Shown here: positions 10,268 to 23,589 of the stretch, piece by piece
Position numbering within the stretch: position 1 is the stretch's first letter
Layout of the letters: each line of letters begins with the position of its first letter
Source of the DNA: Cyprinodon diabolis
Lineage: Eukaryota; Chordata; Actinopteri; Cyprinodontiformes; Cyprinodontidae
Direction of reading: 5' to 3'
NCBI GenBank assembly: GCA_030533445.1
Contig: CM060065.1
Coordinates: 4,663,474 to 4,727,473, forward strand
DNA: 64,000 nucleotides
Notes under the pieces: model-generated
The model's input: only the letters and a program-made list of their open reading frames with translations
Told to the model about the DNA's origin: nothing
Databases searched by the model: none
Position numbers and translations under genes: made by a program

Positions 10268-13200
10268 GTGCAGACCAGGAAGCAGAGTTGTAGTTTAACA
10301 CACATCTCTGCAGCTTCTCTACTGTTACCCACTCTTTACTCCATCCAGACAGTGTCTTGCCCACGACCAAAATCTAATAAATTAGCAAAGATTCCCAAAG
10401 GAGTAAATCATGATAATCTAATTAAAATCAAAATAACTCCAATTGGGGAAAAAGTTAAAACAATTAAATGCGGTCTGTTTAACATAAGATCTCTTTCCTC
10501 TAAAAGTCTGCTAGTTAATAACTTGATTTGTGATAATCACATTGACTTGTTTTGCCTTACAGAAACCTGGCTGCAGCAAGAGGATTATGTGAGCATAAAC
10601 GAGGCAACTCCTTCAAGCTATTTAAATTTTCACATACCCAGAAGTTCTGGGCGAGGAGGAGGAGTAGCAACAATCTTCCAGTCTGACTTACTGATTACTC
10701 CCAAAACAGTTAATACCTACAACTCTTTTGAACATTTAACCCTTAATTTCCCTGATCCAAATTTCAAGGCAAGAAAACCTCTTCTTTTTGTAACTTTGTA
10801 TCGTCCGCCAGGTCCTTACTCTGAATTTTTAGATGAGTTTTCAGAGTTCCTTTCTGATTTGGTATTAAATACTGACAGGGTCATCATAGTGGGAGATTTT
10901 AACATCCATGCTGACATTGAAGGCGATAGCTTAAGAGCAGCCTTTAATGCTATCTTAGACACTATTGGCTTTGTTCAAAATGTGAATAGTCCCACACATT
11001 CTCATCTTCATACTTTGGATCTTGTGCTGACATACGGCATAGAATGTGAAGAAATAACAGTATTTCCTCACAACCCTGTCCTCTCTGACCACTTTCTAAT
11101 AACCTTCAGGATTACTTTAACAGAGTTCTCCTCCCCCAAAAGAAGGTTCAATTTTAGTAGATCTTTATCAGATGGTGCAGTTATAAATTTTAAAGAATCT
11201 GCTTCACTTTCTCTCTCCTCTGTGTCGCTGAGCAGTGCTGCAGAGTGCAAAAGCATAGCTTATTCCCCTTCACAGGTTGATGATTTTGTTGATGGGGTTG
11301 CTAGTTCTCTGCGTACTGCCTTAGACAACGCAGCTCCCTTGAAAATGAAAACCGTTGAAAATAGAAAGCTTGCTCCTTGGTTTAATGCAGAGCTGCGTAC
11401 TTTGAAGCAAAATGCTAGGAAACTGGATAGAAAATATCGCTCCACAGGCCTGCGGGAGTCCTTCCTAGTCTGGAAAAATGGTTTACTGCTGTATAAGAGG
11501 ACCCTTTGTAAAGCAAGAGCAGCATACTTCTCCTCATTAATAGAGGAGAATAAGAATAATCCTAGATTTCTTTTTAATACAGTTGCCAAACTCACCCAGA
11601 GCCATAGCTCTGTTGAACCGTCCATTCCACCTGCTCTTAGCAGCAATGATTTTATGGGATTCTTTATAAATAAGATTGATCTTATTAAAAATAAGATCAT
11701 AAGCACTCCTCTATCCGTGATTGTACCTGAGGTAGTCATGGAATCTGAACCGGGTTTAGACTGCTTTGATCCAGTTGAACTTTCTGAATTAGCAAAATTA
11801 TTGTCTTCATCTAAGCCTTCAACTTGTATGTTAGATCCAGTTCCAACCAGGTTATTTATGGAGGTATTCCCTTTGATCTCCTCCTCCATTTTAGATGTGA
11901 TTAATCTATCTCTGTTACAGGGATATGTACCTAAAGCTTTTAAGGTTGCTGTAATTAAACCTCTGCTTAAGAAACCGTCTCTTGACCCAGATGACTTGGT
12001 TAATTATAGACCTATATCCAATCTTCCTTTCTTATCCAAAATTCTTGAGAAAGTAGTTGCCAAACAAGTTTGCGACCACTTACACCATAATGAACTTTTT
12101 GAAGAGTTTCAGTCTGGCTTTAGAGCTCATCATAGCACTGAAACAGCTCTGGTGAAAGTCACTAATGATATTCTCATGGCCTCAGATAATGGACTCGTAT
12201 CTGTGCTCGTCCTGTTGGATCTTAGTGCTGCATTTGATACAGTTGACCATAATATTCTTTTAGAAAGACTTGAATATTTTGTTGGAATTAAAGGAACAGC
12301 ACTAGACTGGTTTAAATCTTATCTATCTGATCGAATTCAGTTTGTTTATGTTAATGATAGATCTTCAACACGCTCAAAGGTTACCTGTGGAGTACCACAG
12401 GGATCAGTGCTAGGACCAATTCTCTTTACTTTAAACATGCTCCCAATTGGTAGAGTTGTTAGACAGCATGGGATTAATTTCCACTGTTATGCTGATGATA
12501 CCCAGCTATATCTGTCTATAAATCCAGATGAAGCTAACCCATTACATAGATTACAGGCATGTCTTGAAGACATAAAAACCTGGATGACTCTTAACTTTCT
12601 GCTTCAGAATGCAGACAAAACAGAAGTTATAGTATTTGGACCAGAGTCTCTGATTAAGAAGCTGATTAGCCAGTCACTTCATTTGGATGGGATTAAACTG
12701 ATTTCAGATAATAAAGTAAAAAATATTGGTGTTATTTTTGATCAGGACCTCTCATTTAAATCCCAGATCAAAGAGGTTTCTAGAATTTCCTTCTTTCATC
12801 TGAGGAATATTGCAAAAATTAGAAATCTCCTGTCCAGGGGTGATGCTGAGAAACTTGTCCATGCATTTGTTACTTCAAGGCTGGACTATTGTAATTCTTT
12901 ACTATCAGGAAGTCCACAAACTGTAGTTAAAAGCCTTCAGCTGATCTAAAATGCTGCAGCCAGAGTTCTGATGAAAATTAAAAAGAGAGATCATATCTCT
13001 CCTATCCTGGCTTCTCTTCATTGGCTTCCTGTTAAATCAAGAATTGAATTTAAAATCCTCCTTCTCACATATATGTAAAGCCTTAAATGGCCAAGCTCCA
13101 TCTTATATCAGAGATCTGATTGTTCCTTATGTTCCTAACACAGCACTTCGCTCTCAATCTGCAGGTTTACTAGTGGTTCCTAGAATTTCTAAAAGTAGAA

Positions 13201-13334
13201 TGGGAGGCAGATCTTTTAGTTATCAGGCTCCTCTCCTGTGGAACCAACTACCAGTTTTAGTCCGTGAGGCAGACACTCTGTCTACTTTTAAGACTAGGCT
13301 TAAAACTTTCCTTTTTGATAAAGCTTATAGTTAG
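10268..13334 (+). pseudogene. L2 ORF2: APE endonuclease and reverse transcriptase (broken near the 3' end)
   Basis: A long frame of about 890 codons to a TAA at 12947-12949. The AP-endonuclease domain covers roughly residues 65-290 ([39 protein letters not shown]). RT spans about residues 550-800 ([31 protein letters not shown] near 650, [10 protein letters not shown] near 708, [10 protein letters not shown] at 741). These nick target DNA and copy RNA at the nick. After the TAA the same frame continues into NAAARVL, so the stop is probably a C-to-T change. A 4-base insertion near 13073 shifts the frame, and the conserved end ([17 protein letters not shown]) then reads to a TAG at 13332. There is no ATG at the beginning of the frame; the upstream limit is uncertain. 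Confidence 0.88.
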
Positions 13335-14056
13335 GGTGGCTCAGGTTATCCTGAGCTGTCTTTAAAGTTATGCTGCTATAGGCTTAGACTTTTGGAGGAC
13401 ATAGGGACCCCCATTTCATCTTTCTGCTTCACTCTCTCTCTGTTCTCCTATTCTGCAGAATCTGTTAGTTCAATCTCTAACGTTCTGCTCTCTCTGCTTT
13501 TCCTCAGAGTAGCTTTGCCTCGTCTGTTCCTGTTTGGCTGTGACGTCATCCAGGAAAGAAACATCAGCTGTGCTGCTTCCATCAACACCCTTGTTTGTAG
13601 ATGTTGGAGATTGGCTTGTTTTCCAGTGTGGTCCTGTTTCTCTGGCCGTGGCTGGGTGGATGTGCTCTCTTCATCCTCTGGCATGGGAGCTGGCTCGGAG
13701 CTCGTCTGCCTGGCTGTGTGTTTCCTGGACGGGGCCGCCTTTTACAGCTGCTTTTTGTATCTCTGCTTCTGTCTCCTTGAACCCCAGTCGGCCTCGGCAG
13801 ATGGCCGCTCACACTGAGCCTGGTTCTGCTGGAGGTTTCTTCCTGTTAAAAGGGAGTTTTTCCTCTCCACTGTCGCTGCAAGCATGCTTAGTGTGAGGGA
13901 TTGTATTTGAGTCAATGAGTCAATGCAATCAACTGGTTTTCCTTAGATAGAAAACTTTGTATCAATTTGACTGTATGATCTGGTTGAACTGTAAAGTGCC
14001 TTGAGATGACATGTGTTGTGAATTTGGCGCTATATAAATAAACTGAATTGAATTGA
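13335..14056 (+). repeat. L2 3' UTR and tail
   Basis: Untranslated end of the L2 copy with TGGCGCTATATAAATAAACT and a short ATTGAATTG-type tail. This is the reference for the 3' fragments listed elsewhere. It contains open frames on both strands, which I treat as chance because they are not conserved between copies. Confidence 0.8.
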
Positions 14057-14247
14057 AAGTGCCCGGTTCGATCCCCAAAGCCTCTACTCTGGCTCCCTGA
14101 ACAAGACCCTTAACCTTAACCCCACACTGCTCCCTGTGTGCCCCACAATGGCAGCCAACTGCTCCCCAAGGATATGGGTTAAATGCAGAGAGTTAATTTT
14201 GTTGCTCTGCACTTGTGACAGTGTAATGACAATAAAAAAGCTGAAAA
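14057..14247 (+). repeat. SINE tail with B box (second half of the split SINE)
   Basis: Begins GTGCCCGGTTCGATCCCC, a clear Pol III B box. It is followed by a body with CCCTGAACAAGACCCTTAAC, GGGTTAAATGCAGAGAG and a terminal TGACAATAAAAAAGC, as in teleost tRNA-SINEs. Together with 10053-10094 it forms one SINE interrupted by the L2. Confidence 0.7.
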
Positions 14248-14379
14248 AATATATATAATATTTTATTTTTATATCATATTTATTTGATATTATATAATAA
14301 TATAATATTATAAAAAAAAGTGGTCACACAAATGCGGATCTTAAAAAGAGTATACAAATAACAGAATAAGTGACAGCAT

Positions 14380-14940
14380 TAAAACAATTTTCACATAAAA
14401 TATGGTACTGTAAAGTGTTTTAACAATATAAAACTGTGCACCTGGAGAATAAATAACCAATATCCAGCTATGGACATTTTTACAGTGACAGATATTTGAA
14501 AATAGCAGCAACATCAGAGATGTGCTAAATCACAGCGGCATGTTATTTAACTGACTAAGGTAGAAACTGTACAAAAATCAGCATGAATGTAATAACTTAT
14601 TGAGATTGTTTAAAACAATGGTGGTTCTAGAGTCTTCCAGCTGCCGCAAGGAAGGATCTGTGATAACGCTTACTGGTGCATTTAGGGTGCAGCAGTCAGT
14701 CACTTAAGGAGCTGTCCAGTTCAGCACCAGCTTCATGTATGGGGTGGGAGACTTTATCCAACAGAAATGTTCATTTAGGATCCTTTTGTTTCCCACCTCC
14801 ATCACTTAGTCCAGAGGGCAACCAATCACAGAGCTGGCCTTCTGATCAGCTATCCAGCCACTGCCTCTTAGCTACAGATAAGTCACTGCTCCAACATACA
14901 GCTCCATATAATATGGTTGATACCACAACAGTAATAGAAG
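14380..14940 (-). repeat. Unclassified LINE 3' end, minus-strand copy
   Basis: Similar in reverse to 21960-22470: both have GTAAAGTGTTTTAACAAT, CACCTGGAGAATAAATAACC, a CTTCCAGC...GGAAGGATCTGTGATAACG block and CTGTCCAGTTCAGCAC with CATG...GGGGTGGGAGAC. The other copy ends in a TATTCTTTTCTATTC-type tail, typical of a fish non-LTR retrotransposon. It covers the last codons and 3' UTR only. Confidence 0.6.
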
Positions 14941-16185
14941 GTCTTTAGGAGCGCCACCTGCAGTCCAAAAGAAGATTAAATTTTGACTCTGGATGTTCTT
15001 TCCTGTTTAACACCTAAATACTGGTTTCAAGCTTTAGAGTGAATGGTACATCTTCCATGTTGACACCTACATGTTTGTCTGGGAGGGATGTGATACCTAA
15101 AGCTAGTTACCAGGACCAGGAGTTAGAACATATCTTAACAACATTTCTAATGTGAACATAAAATTAAATATATCTGTTATGAGTATGAAGCTGGATTTGC
15201 CTTAAGGGCAAACCACAAACTTTGTAACCTAAAGAGTTTAAGCATATGAAGCAAATGATTCCTCAGGCCAATATACAGCGCTTGACACTATCAATGTTGT
15301 GAGTGGGGCTCCCCTCTTGAAATACTGACTATGTAAGTTGAGAGAAGACGCGCTGTCATTGCCCAGGTCATGTGACCTAGAAGAACGTATCGCATTACGG
15401 CCCCAGGCTATTATATCATCATGGAGCTAAGGCTTTTGCTCTACTATGTTTCCGTATGCTTAGGCAAGGAAATAGATAAAACCTTCTAAGGAGGTTAAAA
15501 AGAGAAAACGTAAAAGGTATTATACGCAAGGAAAAACTAGAGTCAATCTTGGAAGCCGGATGTCCATCATATACCAGTCATATATCTTTGTTAATTTTTG
15601 TTAATGTTTACTAGAAGCAAAATACGGGCAGTTACAAGTGTAGCGTCCCTAGTGGCCAAAAGGTACATGGTTTGCCTTTAATAGCAATCCCTGAATTTAG
15701 GTTCACGGATGAAATTCAGTTAAACTCCCCAAGTTAAATATCAGCATCACAGACCTTATTATTTCCATACATCTCAGGGGAACCCTGGGTAGCAGAAAGT
15801 TACACAAAACACAAAAGTTATAATCAACAATATATACAGGATTGAAAGTGAAAGTCTGATCATGCCTGAGTGAGCTCAATCTTCTCTGTGACCGGAATGA
15901 CTGCACTGAATTGATTATGTGCTGTAATTTTTGACTTTTGCTGTGAATTGGCACCATGTAAGAGACTGAGGTGAATAATTTCACAGTGACCAAAACCAAC
16001 CTGTCAGCCAGATTAATAATTCGCTGCACTGAGGTGTAGTTCTACCCATTTGGAGTCCTTTCAGAGAAAGGGGGTGGGTCAGCAGAAGGTTTTCGCTAAT
16101 CATAGTACCAAATGAAACAGCAGCAGACGCCATAATAAACTACAGCAGTTTATTTTTTATAAACCCATGTAAATAAAGATACTGA

Positions 16186-16562
16186 CCAATCAGCTTCTTT
16201 TTCAAAGATTCTAGTGCAAAGACTATAACTTAAGTTTTGTCTGCATTCAGGAGCAAAAAGTTAAGAGTCATCCAGGTTTTTATGTCTTGGAGAAATTAAT
16301 CCCATGCTGTCTAATAACTCTACCGATTGTGAGCATGTATAAAGTAAAGAGAATTGGTCCTAGCACTGATCCCTGTGGTACTCCACATGTAACCTTTGAG
16401 CATGAGGAAGATTTATCATTAATGTGAAAAAACTGAAATTAGTCAGATATATATGATTTAAACCAGTCTAGTGCTGTACCTTTAATTCCTACAAAATATT
16501 CAAGTCTTTCTAAAAGAATATTATGATCAACTGTATCAAATGCAGCACTGAGATCCAACCGG
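16186..16562 (-). pseudogene. Internal L2 ORF2 fragment
   Basis: Minus-strand remnant of the RT region. [19 protein letters not shown] and [10 protein letters not shown] are readable at about 16440-16555, followed by a GVPQGS-type block near 16370. The YADD segment has been deleted (jump near 16300) and neither L2 end is present, so this is a piece of a larger, partly deleted copy. Confidence 0.75.
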
Positions 16563-17918
16563 AAAAAGTAGAGAAATAACTCCATTATCTGAGGCCATGA
16601 GAATATCACCAGTGCTCTATATTTAACAGAACCGATAAACAGGGACCCATTCTGTACCCACAAAATGGGTCCCTGTGACCTCTCCATTCCTAGCCTTTTC
16701 CTTTCCTCTTCATATGTAGGGTTGAAGGTGGTTGCCTTAAGTTCAATTTTGCATTAAAATTTTTATTTCTGTGTAATTTTGTGTAATAGGTTCTTCTGGA
16801 AACTCAAGCTTTTCTCCCATCATCCCAGGATTTCTTCTTTTTATGCCCCTTTAAAGATTTATAGTAGATTTTTATGGTAAAAACAAACTAAAAAACTCAG
16901 ATTATATTTTTACACAAACAATAATTAAGAACATGGATGTGGTTTGAGGATGGTTCCCTTTAGCAGTCAACAAACACTGGTTCAAAGTGGTTCCCTTTAG
17001 TTTTATAGAATTTAATCAGCCACCCTGATTAAAGATTCAGCGTTTCACGGCCTTAATGTGGAACGGGATCTGGGGATGATTAATCATGAGAGAACAGAAG
17101 TGAGCCATCTCCTCATCTACAGATAATCAGCACATGCATCTTTTCAAATGTTTGTTTTGTCACACTCCAGGAAAGCTGCTACAAGAAGATGAGGGATTTA
17201 AATGGGCTTTATCACACTTGTATCCAAAAATTATGTATTCTCTGTAGAGAAGAAGACGATTGGAACAATTTTATTGCACCCATATATGCATGGCTATGAC
17301 TCTGGACTAAAGGGTTTGGAAATGAAAATGAATTGGAGTCCCTTCAAAAATGTAGGAAAGGCTAAAAAACACCAAATGGAGACTTTTTGCCCAAGATATG
17401 GACAAGATATGAGGTATAAGATAAGATAAGCAGCTCTAGATATGATTGGTCAGTGATTTTAGGTTTCAAAATCTCTGGGCCAAGGTACCACACCGACCCA
17501 TGCTACCAGCTTGCATTGACTTTAGCAGCACTTTGAGGTACCTTAAATCAGGCCATTAGGGCCAGCTTTCAACCGGCCAGCCTGGTACAGGGCCCCACTG
17601 ACACCTGCTCATGTTTATCTATTTATAGAAATGGGCAAATCGCAGTCACATGGGGCCGGATTTATCAAGATCCAATTTTGCGTGCAGTAATTTGCGCTCG
17701 CAAACTGGAATTTTGCGCGAGGGGCTGAACCATGGTTTGCGGGTGATTTAACAAGAGCGATTGCGTAACTGGTGGCAGGTGCAAAACTGTTGGAGACGCC
17801 CTATTTAAATGATGGTTTTGCGCTTTTTGTGTTTTGCGGCAAAGTAGTTTGTGCAAACTAGTGCATTAAGAAATTTTTATCTTACAGTGACACCCCCACC
17901 CCCTCCAAAAAAAAAAAA

Positions 17919-18072
<154 letters not shown>

Positions 18073-18300
18073 TAAACCTTGGCTACCTTTATTCCCTAAG
18101 GTGGTATGTGGCTGAATTTCTACTTCACTGCATTAAAAAAAAAACAAAAAAAAAACAGGTGTTTTGTATTGGCCTGTAGAAAAATGCAAATACCAAATGG
18201 CTCACAATGGGACTGTGGATGAGATGACTGCGCGTACACATCTCCGCAGCATTGGCATGTTGCTCCACGGGCGCAGAGGTCGGGGTTCTCCGGTAGGGCG

Positions 18301-18726
18301 TCAGGGCGACATGGCATTTAGAACATCAGACAGCACTTCTGAAAAACGAGATTGGGAGATCCCAGCTCTCGCTGCAACCGTACGCTGGAATGACCCAGAT
18401 GCAAAAAAGTGCAATGTCGCAAGGAGTTTTGTGATATCTGGTATTGCGTGGGTCCTCCTTGTGGCTGGCTCCAAATCCATTCGGAGTTCCCCCAACAGCT
18501 CCAAAATGGCAATGCTGGATAAACGATATGTTTTGATGATCGTTTCCTCGTTCATTCCAAAAATATTCACACGGAGTGAAAAAATGCGTCCTCTGCGTCT
18601 CCTTGCTTCATTTCGATGTCTCCTTCTTGCGACAATAACCGCTGCCATGTGTGCGCAATTACGCATACAGACCATTTGCACCTTCTTTTGAAACGTGTTA
18701 AATATAGAGTCAGATACCGTTAGCAA
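18301..18726 (-). pseudogene. HARBI1-like transposase, N-terminal fragment
   Basis: Encodes about 141 residues. An arginine-rich stretch (ARRRHRNEARRRRGRIF, about 33-49) is followed by a HARBI1-type helical region: an ILELLGELRMDLEPATRR segment, ITKLLATLHFFASGSFQ and AARAGISQSRFSEVLSDV (about 73-136). In known Harbinger nucleases this region precedes the DDE core, which cuts and joins DNA. Here the frame stops at 18301 and no DDE domain follows, so the gene is a remnant. I do not see the Myb-like partner gene of autonomous elements. Confidence 0.82.
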
Positions 18727-20859
18727 AATTGCTTTCAGGTTTGATAAATCACTTTGCGAGTGCTAAATTAATATATTTACATGTTCTCCTCCCACAAGAC
18801 GCACTTTTGCGTGTAAACGCCCCATATTGCATATTCATTGCAGAAAAAGTACTAAATGGATAAGAGGCGCTATTTAGCACGTTTTAAAGACCAAATCCTT
18901 TTAGCACGCTGTTGATAGATCAGTTTGTACATTTTTTAGCGTGCGCAATGAAATAGCTCACGTTTTAATACACGCAAACCTTTGATAAATCCGGCCCATG
19001 GTGTTTTATCCACACCACCTCCTTTCAAATGGGGCTTTAAATTTCTAAAACATGTTTCACAATTATTTATTCACAAACTTTTTTATTTATACACTAGAAA
19101 TAATTAAAAATGTCTTATATTAAGTGTATTTACCCTTGATTTGAGTAGGTAAATGTGATAGTTCGCCAATGGAATGAGTATTTTTTACTCTTAAAACAAA
19201 AAAATGTGATAATATGCACTTAAAATAAGACAATGCAATTGTGTTTTGTTATTTTTAATTTAAATTGGCTTGTTCTATTGCCAAAATTTCTCTTTTACCT
19301 CCTCAATCCATGACAAATGGACTTATTTAAAAAAATAATTTGATCTAGATTTCGATTTTTTCCAGTGTAGCCGTGTAAACAAATAAAATAGATTTAAAAT
19401 TCCACCTGACATGTGTGACTCTGCAGGAGTAATGCAACAGCAGGTATTAATTTTTTTAGCCCCGCCTCCTAATGGCCAGCATCATTGGACACTAGAGGCT
19501 AGGACCTTTTCAAGGAGGGGTCAGAGGTCCTTGTGCGACCATTTCAAGTGATGTAACCAGAATGCGTTACATAAGCTAGATCTCTTATTCTATTTCTATT
19601 CAGTATGGTGATATTAATGGTAAATTTCAATTAAAAAAAGACGGCTAAATCTTAGGAGCAAAGGCTTTGCCTTATACAGAAACTATACAATAATGTAAAC
19701 CAGACTACCGCTTATGAGTGAACAAATACATTTTTGTACTTTTGGCATTGTGCCAAAATCACACTTCCACCTAGCACACTGCCTACTAAAACCTCTGTGG
19801 AACAAACATGCTTCAACTTATTCAGTCCAAATTTGCTTGACTTATATTCAGGACGTGGATCTATTAAGTCTAAAGGTTCATCCAGAGTTTCAAATGGGGT
19901 TTCATGGTGATTTGCAGCATTTATTTTGGAAAAAAACCCCGACAAGGCTAAGTACTTTTCATTTTTTCTTTGTTTAATCACCTATAAATCAGACATGGTG
20001 GTTCCACCTAAAAAATATCTCTTAAAGCGTTTCTATCACACAAATACAAGCCATTGCATTTCCAATTGATAGTTTGTGAGCTGTACTTTCTTTAATTCAC
20101 ATATGTAATTTCAGGTGGAATTTTCTCCTAAGACCCTAAGCAGTTCCCTGCTTCTTAAACACTAAACTTTAGGATAAAATAATCCATAATTGTTCTGTTC
20201 TCTTCCTGTCTGTCAGAGATCATTCTCAACGCATCGGGGAATAACTCAGAGCTTAAAGCCGTTTGTCAGGGATGTCATCAAGAAACTCGCTACAGAACTT
20301 TAGATTAATCTCTGGTTTTATGACAAAGTGACCATGACGTCACTGCCGGAAGATGTCAAGAGTGAGGTGTTACTATATTTGGGCAAAAATGGCCGCTCCC
20401 AGACTCGAAAATAAAATTATTGTTTTGTATTTTTTGTTCTAATTAATGCTATATTCAATAAATCACCGCAAACGTATTAGTTTTAGTTATAAATAATGAT
20501 CCATTGATTATTCCTTTAAGTTTGGCTCCTTTGGCCATAAAACATTCTTAAGTTAGATTTTAGAAGATTTCAATTAGGACAAAAACTAGAGTAGTGTAGG
20601 AAAACAATAAGCTTAATTGCTTGAGAAATGATGTAGCCCTCAAACCATGGAAAAGCTGAACCAGTGTTTTTCCATGTCAGTTTTCCTTTAATCTTTGCTT
20701 ATTTGAAACACTTGAGCAAAGAGACAAGTAAAATACAACTTCATTAGCAACATCCTTTATAGCTCAATTAGTGGCATATCAGCTGCAGTAGCATGTGCAA
20801 CTATTTTTCTTACTATGGTCCAACCATATAGGTATCAAATGATCTGCTATATGCAATAT

Positions 20860-20965
20860 GTGGACGCACCATAACTTTCTCCAATTGAATAAAAACAAAA
20901 TGGAGGTCTTAGTCTTCGGACCAAATGAGGAAAGATCCAGAGTTAGCTCAGAGCTGCAGCTCATT
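20860..20965 (+). pseudogene. LINE reverse transcriptase fragment
   Basis: One short frame reads [17 protein letters not shown], the conserved segment after the YADD box in CR1/L2/Rex1-type LINEs (compare [17 protein letters not shown] in the L2 copy at 10268). Flanking sequence is too decayed to extend it. Plus strand. Confidence 0.6.
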
Positions 20966-21959
20966 TGTTGTTGTGATATTTTACCTTTGGATTATGAATA
21001 TATATATAACTAACTAAAACTCGATTTGTAGTTAATTAATGAATCATTCAAAATTGAGGGTAAAATCAATTTAATGTTCTTGGTTGAATAATTATAACTA
21101 TAACTTGTTTAGTCACCAGGATTTCAGGCCTCTCGCAGTCTGGGTTGCTTCTGGACCGGCTGTTAAATCTCAAAAATGCAAAGAAAGACCTGACTTAACT
21201 GCAGGGCTCCTTTGCAAGGAAAATGCAGGGTAGCTGGTTAACCAGGCAGAACGGGTCTACACGGTGATACACTGCTCTCAGTAGCTTTGACGGCAGAACA
21301 AAGGGGGGAGAGCTGCGATCAGTTAGCTTCTAGGAAAAATCCCATGTGGAAATTGTGTCTTCTAACCGGCATGGTGCCCAGGAAAGAGAGAGTGAGCAGT
21401 TCCCGCTCCTTGCTTTTAAAGCTGAATGACGGTGGGGTCGGTCCTGCTGCATCGCAGCTTTGCCTTCTGTTGACTGGTTTCACAGAAGTGAAGTCTCTAG
21501 GGGAAGCAGAATTTTAAAATAAATTCTTGTCCGCTGCTTACACAGAGTTTGTAATGATTTAAGGAAACAAAAGACTTTTGACTTTTAAAAGCACTTTATT
21601 GACAAAATCAAACAGTATAATCAATCATTAATGTAAAAACAAGTGTGAGCTAAAAATAACTATTTCAAAACAGGTGTCAGCTAAAAATCTGTTAAATGCT
21701 TGTTATATTGCATTTCTCCATCATTCTGACAAAGTAAATAAAATATTTTCAAACCCAAGAACTGCATGAAATTCTCAATGTTCTGTGTGGCTATGTGGAA
21801 GTGAAACAAAAGAAGAAAATGAAAGAACAGAAAAAAGGGAAACTAAAAGTAGAACAAAAGAAGACGGCCATAAGAAAGAATTAAAAAAAAGAAAAAATAT
21901 ATATCAGAATACAGGGTTGCTAACTGGACTGAGTGCAGGAGGTGGGAATCAAAAGGATC

Positions 21960-22470
21960 CTAACTCAATGAACATCTTGGTTGGATAATGTCTCCCACCC
22001 CATGCATGAAGCTCGTGCTGAACTGGACAGCTCCTTCAGTGAGAGACTGCTGCATCCTTAATCCACCAGGGAGCGTTATCACAGATCCTTCCAGCAGCTG
22101 GAAGACTTTATAACCATCCCTGTTCCCAACAACCTCCATAAGTTGTTACATTTATGCTGATTTTGCACAGTTTCTATCTTAGTCATTTAAATAACATGCT
22201 GCTGTCATTTTGCACATCCCTGATGTTGCTGCTACTTTCAAACACCCATTACTGTAAAAATGTCCATAGCTGTATATTGGTTATTTATTCTCCAGGTGCA
22301 AAGTTTTCACATTGTTAAAACACTTTACAGTACAGTATATTCCACTATTATATTATTCTTTTCCATTTTTCTATGGTCAATATTTATGTATATATCTTTT
22401 TGGTGCTGTAAACACCAGAATTTCCCCATTATGGAACAATAAAAGGATTTCCTATTCTTTTCTATTCTAT
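21960..22470 (+). repeat. Unclassified LINE 3' end, plus-strand copy
   Basis: Counterpart of 14380-14940 in opposite orientation. It begins in the last codons of an ORF2 (TGTCTCCCACCCCATGCATG) and continues through a 3' UTR to CCCATTATGGAACAATAAAA and a TTTCCTATTCTTTTCTATTC tail. This is the typical 3' end of a teleost non-LTR retrotransposon. The family was not identified. Confidence 0.6.
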
Positions 22471-22879
22471 CCACATTTATCTGCAACATAATTGCATACC
22501 AGGTTGATTTTAGATATACTTCTTTTCTTTGTGTTTGTGCATTGACTTCTGGGTTTGGCGTTTATTATCTCCACATAAAATCAACATTTCCCTCTTTAAT
22601 TAAGAAAAAGGACACAAATAAAGAATGTTTCTCCTCTAATCAGGCAGAAGTGACAGACCTGGTAGATCATTGTTCACGTCTCTCTGTCATTACACCAAAG
22701 CGCCATACCATATCAGAGCTTCCATAAATATCAGCTAATAAACAGTTTGTATTGGTTCATATTCAGCCTCTATGGTAACGTGGGTCCTACTCTAACAGTT
22801 TGCTGGCTGTTGGAATATTTGTTTGTTTTGTTTAGCTCAGAAAGCTCACCGCTGCTTTTCTTTCCCTTTGTTTCCCCAG

Positions 22880-23084
22880 ATTCCTAGTGACACCTGCTGT
22901 GTCCTTCCAAAACAAACCAATCAGCTACAGCCTCCTGATCAATCCCAGCAGCCTCTTCACCATCTCGGCAGAGACGGGTGAAATCAGCCTGACCCGCAGT
23001 ATCGATTATGAGAGTGACCAACATCGTTACTTGCTCCTGGTGCGGGCCAGCGAGGGCCAGAACAGCATGAGCAGTGCAGCAGAG
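22880..23084 (+). CDS. Type III cadherin, exon B
   Basis: The acceptor CCCCAG ends at 22879. The first base completes the codon split after exon A (CC|A, proline). The exon ends at GAG 23082-23084, before the donor GTTCGT, in phase 0. It encodes most of one EC repeat: FLVTPAVSFQNKPISYSLL, FTISAETGEISLTRSIDYE and YLLLVRASEG. The LTRSIDYE strand and the ETGEIS turn are standard EC features. The next residues (VRVVIVDEND) come from exon C, which fits exactly. The donor is weaker than the others; reading through it gives an unrelated tail and a stop. Confidence 0.87.
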
Positions 23085-23350
23085 GTTCGTCTGTCATGTC
23101 AGTTCAAAGTCACGCTTCCATTATTACATGGATTGACCACTTGGTCTACAAACAGACCAACTATCTGACACTCAGATGGAGTCATCAGTCTTTCAGAAGG
23201 TTTGAGTGTGAACCTGGGTTTAGTGTTTCTACTCCTTCTACATCTTATAGGCAGCAGATGAATGATGATCAGAGGCATAAAGGCAGCAACTTAATTAGCC
23301 TTTTATCATCTTGAGACATTTCTTGGATTAAACAACTAAGGTCCAAGCAG

Positions 23351-23557
<207 letters not shown>

Positions 23558-23589
23558 CTAAAAACTCATTTGTGCATTTTTCTTTAGTA

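Larger units (their letters stand above)
10095..14056 (+). mobile_element. L2-clade LINE, 5'-truncated, decayed
   Basis: A 4-kb non-LTR element made of the end of ORF1 (to 10258), ORF2 (10268-13334, broken) and a 3' UTR (13335-14056) ending TGTGAATTTGGCGC then AAACTGAATTGAATTG. The tail matches the many antisense L2 fragments in the window. Its 5' end is truncated inside ORF1. It sits inside a tRNA-derived SINE with no clear target duplication (at most a few bases such as AAG), which is usual for L2/CR1-type integration. A second long copy is at 58760-63240 on the minus strand. Confidence 0.85.

Noticed and set aside
11260..11889. Minus-strand frame of 209 codons inside the L2 ORF2
   Set aside because: It mirrors the real plus-strand coding sequence and has no recognisable domain.
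13392..13896. Several open frames in the L2 3' UTR
   Set aside because: They are not kept in frame among the many L2 copies, and they lie after the ORF2 stop.
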